NCBI GenBank assembly: GCA_037190845.1
Contig: JBBCJI010000019.1
Span: 124,001 to 188,000 of the forward strand
From: JBEBVQ01 sp037190845
GTDB lineage: Bacteria; Bacteroidota; Bacteroidia; Chitinophagales; Chitinophagaceae
Direction of reading: 5' to 3'
Length of the DNA: 64,000 nucleotides
In this document: positions 52,528-61,400 of the stretch, one piece after another
Layout of the letters: every line of letters begins with the position of its first letter
Numbering within the stretch: the stretch's first letter is position 1
Made by a program: the position numbers and the translations under genes
Notes under the pieces: model-generated
Database searches by the model: none
Seen by the model: only the letters and a program-made list of their open reading frames with translations
What the model was told of the DNA's origin: nothing

Positions 52528-54534
52528 ATGGATAAATTGCCGTACCCGGTTACACAACTTTCCTTTGGGATTGCCTGCCTGCTGATGCTTGCAATGGCTG
52601 CGCCAACCTGTGCCCAGGAAAATCAAAACATCACTACCGACGGGCTATTGCAGACATCTATATTTACATTACCTCATTTCAATACTGCAGACACTGCTGC
52701 AATCAGGACCTTATTCCGTAAGGGAAAAGCGCTTGAAAAAAGCGCTCCTGACAGCGCCCTCTCTTACTACATGCAGGCATATAAAATGAGCAGATCCGGG
52801 CAATACGCGACAGGTATGACGTACAGCCTGCTTCATATCGGGCACATACTATATGCACAAAGCAAATTTGAGCAAGCATCTTTTTATTATCAGAATGCGC
52901 TGATTTATGCAAAGCTTTCGGATAGTCTGAAATCTGTCATACTCGATATCTATGGCAATCTGGCAAATATTCATTTCTTCCTGGGAGCGCATAGCAAAGC
53001 GGCACAGTATTATGATACCCTCTTAAAAGAAGCGCTGTCAGATCCTGATCAGTACGGGAACCAGATAATAAAATCATACAACAATATGAGCGCCATCTAC
53101 AGGCAACTAAAACAGTATGATCTTGCACTATATTATTACACCAGGGCTGAAAACGAATGTAAAAAACAAAACGACTGGACTTCAATCGTTCAATCTCTGG
53201 TAGGCAAGGGAGATACATATATCCTCATGAGCAAACCCGAACTGGCCAAGCAGACTTATGAAGAAGCGCTCCGCATCAGCGAAACATACAATGATAAAAC
53301 TAACTTATGGTTTGCTACGCTTAAGATGGGGGATCCCGCCATACATGAGCATGATCCGCAACAGGCTGTTTACTACCTCAAAAAGGTAGCAGCCATGGAC
53401 GCAAGCCATATCCATCCGAAACATTACCTGTCATTCATACCCTATTATCTTGGGGTAGCCTATTTTCAACTGAAAAACTACCCTAAAGCGGAATATTATT
53501 TATCAGCCTGTCTGGAGCAATGCAAAAAAACAGGGTATATCAATGATATTTATGTAGTACATGAAAAATTAAGCAGCATCTATGCCATTACCGGAAAGTA
53601 CCGTCAAGCCTGGGAGCTGCAGCAGATTGCCCAAAGGATGAAAGACAGCATCTTAACCAAAGAAAAATCAAGAGATATCAATGAATTGGAAATAAAGTAC
53701 CGGACCGCAGAGAAAGACCGGGAACTGGCTATAAGAGATAAGGAGCTCGCGGTACAACACCTGAACATCGCCCGCGCAGAAGCTGCAAGCCGCAAAAAAA
53801 CAGCCTGGATATGGATCAGCTCCCTGAGCGCGCTGCTGCTTGCTGTAAGCATTGTATTGCTCCGTTACAGGCAGATCAGCAGGGAAAGACATATACAGCA
53901 GTTAAGGGAACTGGAATTACTGAGAGCCACCATGGAAGGGGAAGAAACCGAACGGGTAAGGGTCGGAAAAGAATTGCACGACGGGGTAAGCGGTTTCCTG
54001 TCGGCCATTAAAATAAATCTGGTCAGCCTTCGGATGCAAAGAAAAGAGATAGCGGCAGATGCACCTTATATCAACGCATTGTCGCTGGCAGATGAAGCAG
54101 CGGACGAACTGCGCAAAACGGCGCATAACTTAGTACCTACCAATCTTGTCAGAAAAGGTCTGAGCGAAGCAATAACCGGTTTTTGTGAGCGGCTGTCGCA
54201 CCCGAATGGCATGCAACTCGATGTAGAGATAACAGGTAATCCTATCCGGCTGGATGCGGAAAAAGAACTGGCTGTCTACCGTATCATACAGGAGCTGGTG
54301 CACAATATCATTAAGCATTCCGGGGCATCGAAGGTGATCATTACCATCAGTTGGCTGGAGGAAGTATTAATGATCACGATAGAAGATAATGGCGTCGGGA
54401 TGCCGGTACAGACAAGCAGCAATGGCATCGGAATGGAAAACATCCATAAAAGGATACAATCGATTAATGGTTCGCTGGAAATCGAAAACAATGAGGATGG
54501 AGGGACGTCTATGTACCTGTATTTTCCTTTGTAG
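52528..54534 (+). CDS. Sensor histidine kinase with extracytoplasmic TPR domain
   Basis: A 668-residue membrane kinase. Signal sequence at about 1-30 (LACLLMLAMAAPTCAQ), TPR repeats at about 50-370 (ALSYYMQAYKMSRSGQYATGM, HSKAAQYYDTLLKEAL, QYDLALYYYTRAE, KTYEEALRISE), a coiled-coil at about 380-425, and one membrane span at about 424-448 (AWIWISSLSALLLAVSIVLL). A HisKA_3 domain has the phosphoacceptor H484 (VGKELHDGVSGFLS), and an HATPase domain has N-box QELVHNIIKHS and G-box NGVGMP. This is a NarX/LytS-like sensor typical of Bacteroidota. The LuxR-type regulator gene starts 19 bases downstream, its likely partner. It is divergent from the secreted-protein cluster, which it might control. 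Confidence 0.93.
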   Translation: MDKLPYPVTQLSFGIACLLMLAMAAPTCAQENQNITTDGLLQTSIFTLPHFNTADTAAIRTLFRKGKALEKSAPDSALSYYMQAYKMSRSGQYATGMTYSLLHIGHILYAQSKFEQASFYYQNALIYAKLSDSLKSVILDIYGNLANIHFFLGAHSKAAQYYDTLLKEALSDPDQYGNQIIKSYNNMSAIYRQLKQYDLALYYYTRAENECKKQNDWTSIVQSLVGKGDTYILMSKPELAKQTYEEALRISETYNDKTNLWFATLKMGDPAIHEHDPQQAVYYLKKVAAMDASHIHPKHYLSFIPYYLGVAYFQLKNYPKAEYYLSACLEQCKKTGYINDIYVVHEKLSSIYAITGKYRQAWELQQIAQRMKDSILTKEKSRDINELEIKYRTAEKDRELAIRDKELAVQHLNIARAEAASRKKTAWIWISSLSALLLAVSIVLLRYRQISRERHIQQLRELELLRATMEGEETERVRVGKELHDGVSGFLSAIKINLVSLRMQRKEIAADAPYINALSLADEAADELRKTAHNLVPTNLVRKGLSEAITGFCERLSHPNGMQLDVEITGNPIRLDAEKELAVYRIIQELVHNIIKHSGASKVIITISWLEEVLMITIEDNGVGMPVQTSSNGIGMENIHKRIQSINGSLEIENNEDGGTSMYLYFPL

Positions 54535-54553
54535 GAACCACCTAAATAGAAAC

Positions 54554-55207
54554 ATGATGCAAAAGATCATTGTAGACATCATTGACGACCACCAAATGAT
54601 CATCAGCGGCCTTAAAGAAATGATCAAGGGATTCAATACCATTCAACTGGGCAATACCTATAACAGTGGTATAGCGCTTTTGGAAGGGCTCCAGAAACAG
54701 CAGCCGGATGTTTTATTACTGGACATCCAGATGCCGGGCGTAAATGGCGATGAACTGGCGGCATTGATCAGCAAATCATATCCCAATATAAAAATGCTGG
54801 CATTGACCGGCTTTAATACACTCGATCATGTTAACCTGATGCTGGAAAAAGGCGTACATGGATATCTATTAAAAAATTCGGACGAACACCGGCTCCGGGA
54901 GGCCATTGAATCGGTGTACCGCGATGAACAATATATTGAACCTTCTCTCCGGGATAAAATCAATAATGCCAGATATGGTACTGCCAAACGTTTAAAGCCG
55001 GCTTTAAGCAAAAGAGAAAAGGACATTCTGTTATTAATGCTGGATGAGCTTACCAACCAGCAGATCGCCGAAAAGTTAAACATCAGCCTGCGTACGGTAG
55101 AATTTCACAGGATGAGCCTGATCCAGAAGCTGGACGCCAAGAATGTGATCGGGATGGTCAGAAAGGCCTACGAGCTTGGGCTGGTGACAAAAAACCCCAA
55201 GATCTGA
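54554..55207 (+). CDS. LuxR-family (NarL-type) response regulator
   Basis: A 217-residue regulator, start at ATG 54554, 19 bases after the kinase stop. The receiver domain has DD at 11-12, phosphoacceptor D57 (DVLLLDIQMPGVNGD) and the conserved lysine in GYLLKNSD. The DNA-binding domain at about 150-215 is LuxR-type HTH (LSKREKDILLLMLDELTNQQIAEKLNISLRTVEFHRMSLIQKL). The longer in-frame reading from 54389 overlaps the kinase gene and does not fit a receiver start. With the upstream kinase it forms a complete two-component pair; the targets are not shown by the sequence. Confidence 0.93.
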   Translation: MMQKIIVDIIDDHQMIISGLKEMIKGFNTIQLGNTYNSGIALLEGLQKQQPDVLLLDIQMPGVNGDELAALISKSYPNIKMLALTGFNTLDHVNLMLEKGVHGYLLKNSDEHRLREAIESVYRDEQYIEPSLRDKINNARYGTAKRLKPALSKREKDILLLMLDELTNQQIAEKLNISLRTVEFHRMSLIQKLDAKNVIGMVRKAYELGLVTKNPKI

Positions 55208-55400
55208 GCGCTATGCCGGAATCAAAAACACTCGTGAGCATTTTAAAAGTCATTGTCGCCGGGAAACACCTGATCCTGCGGCAGTATTGCTTTATGGGTA
55301 TAAAAAAGCCTGCCTTACAATTTTCGAACCTCTTTCGGGCCTCGCCCGACGAAGCCAGCCGTCACGAAGTAATCATGCAAGCAGGAACTATCTGGGAAAA

Positions 55401-55440
55401 GAAAAAGCCCGCCGTCGCTAAAGCTATGGCGGGCGAAGTC
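55401..55440. repeat. GCCCGCC hairpin repeat, copy 1
   Basis: GCCCGCC (55407-55413) and GGCGGGC (55428-55434) form a 7-bp stem with loop GTCGCTAAAGCTAT. The same 40-base unit recurs 132 bases later at 55533-55572 with only a few base changes. Confidence 0.7.
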
Positions 55441-55532
55441 ATCCTGTCCGTACAAAGTCCACAACCTGTCGGGTATCAGCCGACGAAGCCCGTCAGCAAG
55501 AAATATTATACGAACAAAAACTATCCTAAAAA

Positions 55533-55572
55533 CAAGAAGCCCGCCATCGCTGAAGCTATGGCGGGCGAAGTC
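55533..55572. repeat. GCCCGCC hairpin repeat, copy 2, next to tRNA-Pro
   Basis: GCCCGCC (55539-55545) and GGCGGGC (55560-55566) form a 7-bp stem with loop ATCGCTGAAGCTAT. It lies 5 bases beyond the 3' end of tRNA-Pro on the minus strand, so it may help end that transcript. Confidence 0.7.
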
Positions 55573-55644
55573 GGGAAGACAGGATTCGAACCTGCGACCC
55601 CCTGGTCCCAAACCAGGTGCGCTACCGGCCTGCGCTACTTCCCG
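55571..55644 (-). tRNA. tRNA-Pro (anticodon TGG)
   Basis: The acceptor stem CGGGAAG/CTTCCCG is perfect, the anticodon loop TTTGGGA carries TGG, and the T loop TTCGAAT is intact. The discriminator is A and CCA is not encoded. It is a lone gene between the two-component pair and the porin. Confidence 0.95.
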
Positions 55645-55742
55645 GAACAGAAAACCGCCGTGAACCAACGGCTTTCCGGGACGCAAAGATAGTCAAATCC
55701 ATGAATTCTCATTAAGTGATTTTTTTAATGACCATGGCTGAT

Positions 55743-55750
55743 TAACTTTG
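55743..55750 (+). promoter_or_regulatory. -7 promoter element TAACTTTG for the porin gene
   Basis: TAACTTTGC matches TAnnTTTG exactly and lies 16 bases before the start codon at 55767. No clear TTTG box lies 19 bases upstream. Confidence 0.6.
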
Positions 55751-55766
55751 CACCCTTTCTTAATAT

Positions 55767-56990
55767 ATGTATCTGAACATACGCAGAAGAATACTGATTG
55801 CGTTCATGGGACTGCCTGTTTTTGCTATGGGACAGGAAGACAACAGCGAATTCGAGAATCAGAAGATCGCTGCCCTCCCTTACTACAGCTATCGTCAGGG
55901 TCTGGGTATGACCTCACCCGACAGCATTTACCAGTTAAATCTCCGCTTCCGGATACAAAACCGGGTAACCTACACCGCCAACGAGGGAAGCCCCGAAGCC
56001 ATTGACGCACAGATACGACGGCTACGGCTGCGTTTCGACGGTTACGTGGGCGACCCACGCTTCCTGTATGCACTGCAGCTTTCTTTCGCCCCAGGTGATG
56101 TCGGCGCTGCCAGTGACGGGAAAAACATCAATATCATCCGTGATGCGGTTGTGTTTTACCGGCCTAATAATCGCTGGAACTTCGGCTTCGGTCAGACGAA
56201 GCTACCGGGCAACCGGCAACGGATCAACTCTTCCGGCGCCCTGCAATTCACAGATCGGTCTATCAACAACGCACGCTTCAATATAGATCGTGATTTCGGA
56301 CTGCAGGTACATCAAAGCAATTTGTTTTACAACAGCTTTTCCATCAGTTTCAAGGGCGCGGTAACGATGGGCGAAGGCCGCAATTGGACACAGAACACCG
56401 ACAAGAATCTTGCTTATACCGGCAAGGTGGAAATATACCCACTGGGAGCATTTACCCGCAACGGCGACATGTTTGAAGGAGATCTGATGCGGGAACGCAA
56501 ACCCAAACTGCTGATCTCCGGTGCTTATCACCAGAACAACGGGTCCAAAAGAACACAGGGCCAAACCGGCGATGAGCTTTACACACCCAAAACCACACAA
56601 TCTATCCTGCTCGACGGTGTATTCAAATACAACGGCTGGGCGTTTATGTCGACCTATATGAAACGTATGGCCCGCAACCCGCTCAGCTTCGACCCCACCG
56701 GAACCGGCGCTATTCGTTATGCTTTTGCCGGTGAGGGCATGGACTTCCAGGGCAGCTACATCTTCAAAAACAATTACGAGCTATTAGGCCGGTACAGCTT
56801 CCAGCAGGTACACCAGGATATACATCCCTATACACCACACACACAGCAACTATCTGCCGGGGTCACCAAATATATCTGGGAGCATGCCTTTAAACTGCAG
56901 GGAGAGCTGACCTATGAACTACAAGACTATCTGCTGACACAGGACAGGCAAAACTGGTATATCCGTTTCCAGGTGGAGATGGGTATTTAA
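55767..56990 (+). CDS. Phosphate-selective porin O/P family protein
   Basis: A 407-residue outer-membrane porin. Signal peptide to about 22 (FMGLPVFAMGQ). The mature protein is a barrel of about 16 strands: LNLRFRIQNRVTYTANEG, IDAQIRRLRLRFDGYVGD, WNFGFGQTKLPGNRQRI, GLQVHQSNLFYNSFSISFKGAVTMGEG, and the last strand WYIRFQVEMGI. The RRLRLRFDGY segment and GQTKLP are typical of the OprO/OprP family. Selectivity for phosphate cannot be proved from sequence: the arginine ladder of OprP is not clearly kept. It has its own promoter and stands next to a substrate-binding lipoprotein gene 72 bases away. Confidence 0.9.
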   Translation: MYLNIRRRILIAFMGLPVFAMGQEDNSEFENQKIAALPYYSYRQGLGMTSPDSIYQLNLRFRIQNRVTYTANEGSPEAIDAQIRRLRLRFDGYVGDPRFLYALQLSFAPGDVGAASDGKNINIIRDAVVFYRPNNRWNFGFGQTKLPGNRQRINSSGALQFTDRSINNARFNIDRDFGLQVHQSNLFYNSFSISFKGAVTMGEGRNWTQNTDKNLAYTGKVEIYPLGAFTRNGDMFEGDLMRERKPKLLISGAYHQNNGSKRTQGQTGDELYTPKTTQSILLDGVFKYNGWAFMSTYMKRMARNPLSFDPTGTGAIRYAFAGEGMDFQGSYIFKNNYELLGRYSFQQVHQDIHPYTPHTQQLSAGVTKYIWEHAFKLQGELTYELQDYLLTQDRQNWYIRFQVEMGI

Positions 56991-57062
56991 AAAAACTATC
57001 CCATTGCACCGCCAAAACAAAAATAGTACCTTGTTGCTCCGATCAATCAAATAATCCATTTA

Positions 57063-58283
57063 ATGAAAAAGAACATTACAAATATCCTGTGCGCAGCGCT
57101 GTGCATCATTGCCTTTTTACCCGCATGTAAAAAAACGGAAAGTACAACACCGGAGGCTACACAAATAATAAACGTCGGTGCATTACTATCCCTCACGGGT
57201 AATTGGTCGTCATTGGGGATCACCTCGAAAGCAGCCATTGAAATCGCGCTGGAAGATATTAATGAATACCTGAAGGATAACGGCTCGAAATACCGTTTCG
57301 CTGTATCCGTATTTGATACAAAACTGGATACAGCGCTGGCAGTACAACATATGGCCACCGCAAAGGGAAAAGGCATTACCTTCATACTCGGTCCGCAATC
57401 CAGCGCAGAAGCTGCCGCAGTGAAGTCTTTTGCCGATGCAAACAACATGCTCGTCGTAAGCCAGGGCAGCACAGCCGGGAGCCTGAGCATACCTAATGAT
57501 AATCTCTTCAGGTTTTGCCCTGCAGATGATGTAGAAGGTCCTGCCATGGCCCGCACGATCTATAACGCCGGTGTACGGGGACTGGTCACCATCGCCCGCA
57601 ACGATGCCGGTAATAAAGGGCTTCAGACATCCACCGGAGCAGCGTTTTCAACGCTTGGCGGCACTATATCCGCCCTTACCCCCTACGACCAGGCAACTAC
57701 TGATTTCTCATCAGTGATCGCCGGCATCAAAAATGCGATAACCACATTTACTGCCAGCTACGGCACTACGGGCACTGCCGTATACCTGGCTTCCTTCGAT
57801 GAATGTGCAGCGCTGTTCCGGCAGGCGGCGAGCGATCCGGTACTTTCTTCCGTCAACTGGTATGGGGGCGACGGTGTGGTGCTGAGCGCTGCGTTGATCA
57901 ATGATGCAGCAGCAGCGGCATTTGCCGTCAGCACCAATTTTATTGCACCTACATTCGGATTGCCCGAAGAAACAAGATCCAGATGGCAGCCGCTCTCCAA
58001 CGCTATAAAATCGCGTACGGTTATTGATCCGGATGCCTTTGCTCTGGCTGCGTATGACGCCATGTGGGTCATTGCCATGACGTATAACGCCGGATCGGGT
58101 TCTGTGCCCGGCTTCAGCAGCCTGAAAACCACTTTCCGTCAACATGCAGATACCTATTACGGAGTCACGGGATCTACACGCCTGAATGATGCCGGAGATC
58201 GTGCTGCCGGCACTTTTGATTACTGGGGCATTGTATCTGAAGGCGGCGCCTATATCTGGAAATTCAGAAGCCGTTCGGAATAA
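57063..58283 (+). CDS. ABC-type substrate-binding lipoprotein, branched-chain amino acid type (orphan)
   Basis: A 406-residue lipoprotein (lipobox FLPAC, C22). It has the type I periplasmic-binding fold of the LivJ/Peripla_BP_6 group: INVGALLSLTGNWSSLG at the start, KGITFILGPQSSAEAAAVKSFADANNMLVVSQGSTAG, GLVTIARNDAGNKGL and FALAAYDAMWVIAMTYN. Such proteins bind amino acids or other small ligands for transport or sensing. No permease or ATPase gene is adjacent, so it may serve as a receptor or act with a distant transporter. It is co-directional with the porin upstream and is followed by 135 bases of intergenic DNA before the large kinase-like gene. Confidence 0.85.
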   Translation: MKKNITNILCAALCIIAFLPACKKTESTTPEATQIINVGALLSLTGNWSSLGITSKAAIEIALEDINEYLKDNGSKYRFAVSVFDTKLDTALAVQHMATAKGKGITFILGPQSSAEAAAVKSFADANNMLVVSQGSTAGSLSIPNDNLFRFCPADDVEGPAMARTIYNAGVRGLVTIARNDAGNKGLQTSTGAAFSTLGGTISALTPYDQATTDFSSVIAGIKNAITTFTASYGTTGTAVYLASFDECAALFRQAASDPVLSSVNWYGGDGVVLSAALINDAAAAAFAVSTNFIAPTFGLPEETRSRWQPLSNAIKSRTVIDPDAFALAAYDAMWVIAMTYNAGSGSVPGFSSLKTTFRQHADTYYGVTGSTRLNDAGDRAAGTFDYWGIVSEGGAYIWKFRSRSE

Positions 58284-58418
58284 TTACCGGCGGAGGTGGT
58301 TGTATGCCGTTCCGGGAATGGGAATATGCCCCATATATTAAAAACATATTTTATTGTCATAGAATAGCGCTTTCATATGAAACGTTATGCAGTCCGGCAA
58401 TGTTTTTAAATCATACCT

Positions 58419-61400
58419 ATGCAATCTGAATCCATATTTGAAAAGCTGAAAAGACACTTACCCAACTCCAACCCCATACTTAGGGGCCCCATTGAACTCG
58501 GATCTATAGATCAGTTGTATGATATAGATAAGGATCAACAAAACAGTAATTCCGGATTACTGATTCCTGTCAATTTTGAAGGGGTGCCTGTCACGGCAGA
58601 AAATCTGGCGGAATTTTTAGCCTTTCTTTCATCACGGGAAAAAACAGATAATACACTTATATTCTATAACGTAAAAATTAAGGACGACATTGCTATTGTC
58701 GGACGTGGATTTGAGCACGACGCTTTTATTAATACGCTGGAGGAGAAAAAGGTTTTGATATATCTCTACCGCAATCTAAATAAAAAGGACGAGGACAGGG
58801 AATATATACTTCTTCCCAAGTCCCGGAATGAGATTTATGATCTGCTGCTTAAAGGCCCGTCCGGGCTTACCATCTTTGAGCACAACGCGCAGACAAAGCT
58901 GCAGTCGGATTTACAACCCGATAAACCCGGCCAGCCCAATGGTTATATGATCCCGAATTCACACTTCCGCCTGGGCAGTAAAATCCATATCTCGCATTTC
59001 TATTACGCAAAAAGACTTTTCCAGAACAATTTCTACGCACTCAGATTTGCCTTCCTGATCGTTGATTCGCTGATCAGAAACAAAACACTCGATGATGTGA
59101 CAAAACGCTATGAAAATGGGAAAAAAGGGGAATATGAAGATGGGGAAAAAGGGGGGAAAAACGGGCTGACACTTATTGGATATGGTATTTATTCAGAGTT
59201 GCTGCTCAGCCATGTATCGAGATTGGTACAAGAATATCTACCCCAAAAAATGACGAAGATCAACCATGAGCTGGTAAGCGATGAGGAACAGTTCAGGCTG
59301 CTCAAAAACGTCGCACTGTACGATCAGGCGATCATGATCATACCCATATCCACCACTTTCTCCACATCCATTAAAATTGACGAAATACTAAAAGAACAGA
59401 ACAGTGACATATACGTTCACACACCGCATATCACCTTACTGAATGTGTGTGATCAAAACAGATACGAAGATCCTAAAATCATCTTAACACCTCAAGAACG
59501 GAAATTCGGATGGGCAGGAATTGATCCTGACCGACGTCGGGTTTTCATAAAGCGGCTGAACAAAGATGAAGAGAAAGACAAAAACAATGATAAAAACAAA
59601 AGCAATGTGGTGGAGCAGCAGTACTTTATCCGCCTGCCGACACATTGGCATGATGTTCAGGATTGCACCCTTTGTTTTAATGAAAAAGATCCCATAAACG
59701 AATTTCCCCTGTTTACAACCGACAAAACATCCATAACTCCGGCGCTTATATTCGATATTCCCCGTGGGAGGAAATTAGACGAAGGTAAACATAGTTTTAC
59801 CATCAGCGACCAGATGATACGTTACGGCCACTATGATACACCAAGAACCCATTACCTTTTTTATTTTGATAAGGAAGCATTTTTCAACGGGAATAAGCAG
59901 GCAATAAAGAAATGGCTGGAAGAAAAGGAAAATGATATTAAAGGTACAGACGCCGCCGGTACGGATAAGGATAAGTATGTGATCATGGCTCCCGGAAATC
60001 ATACCAACTCCGGTTTTGTGAACCTGGTAAACGAGGTAATATTTGACAATAAGGCCAATATCATCCACTTCGACTCCTCCCACGATCATGTGTTGAATTT
60101 CATGTCTTTTTACAAGGACGAGCTTACGGAAAATAATGGGAGTCAAATAAAATTATTCTATGTAGACGATACAATTGACACCGGCACTTCCTTTTCGCTT
60201 ACCAACGACCTGGTAGAATATGCTGCCTCGACCAAAGGTAAGGGGAAAGATACCGGACGGTCTTCTATAAGCTTCCATGGCGCGATCATCATGATGAACC
60301 GGTCTGGCTTTTTTTCGCATGAACGGATTATCAGCAAACTGGCAAATGGCGCCAATACGCTTTATTCCTTTGCCAACCTGCACCTTTCTTCCAGCAATGA
60401 TTTCGACAATTCCTGTGCGCTCTGCAAAGAAGAGGAACGGTATGAAAAATTGTATCACCAGTCATTCCTGGACAGGATGAAAAAACATTTCCTGGACCAG
60501 GGGGAAAAAATTGAAAAAAAATACCCGGATTCTGCCAAAGATCCGGCCAAAGCGGCCCACCTGCGAAGGTTAAAGGGAATGCATGTTATTTACAGATGGT
60601 TTTCCGAATCAGAAAACGCACGGAAATTTAATGAGTTTGTGTCACTCGAGAACTGGATGGAAGATGTCCGTAAATTTATGGCTAATAACGTTCCCTTCGA
60701 GATATCCATTCAGGCAAACGATAGTGAGATGGAATATATCGAGATATCCGTTCAGGCAGACGATAGTGAGATGGAATATACTTATTTGAAGATCTTGACG
60801 CAGTCGCCGTTCATTCATTACGCACCGGTCAAGAAAACTGTTTTCAGATGGGTTATCGAGCTATTGGATAATCATATCAAAGATATTGAAAGCAACCCAT
60901 TTGAATATACAGATTTCACACGGCTTAAATTCCTGATCCGGAGAGCGGGGATGATCAGCTCCAATTACCTGATATCATTGCGCATGATGAGCGCATTAAA
61001 CAAGATATGCGGCGATAACGGCATACCTAAACTGATAAAGGAATTTCGTGATAAAGAGGATAAAAAAAATGAACTATCTAATCTGCTATCCTTTCCCATC
61101 TTTTTTGCCGCTCAGATTAAGGAGCTGCTTTTCATGAACGAAGCCAGGAGTATTCAGCTGGAAAAAGTTCTGGCAGATGCTCATAAAAGCAAAGAAAATT
61201 CAACAATGTTCAAAAGCATTGCGAGAATACTCCGGCTCGAGAACGGCATTATCATCCAGCATTTCATTGACCATATCAGGAAGGACTTCAGCGCCAGCAA
61301 TCCCAATCGCTTTTTTTATGATGATAAGAAAAATATCGTTGATGATAACAGCCGTGTCAAAGGCTTCCTGGAAACATCTCCTGTATCCAGCCATTACAGA

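Noticed and set aside
55213..55692. A 159-residue frame after the LuxR-type regulator
   Set aside because: It reads through the two GCCCGCC repeats and the antisense of tRNA-Pro (GKTGFEPATPWSQT), a known artefact.
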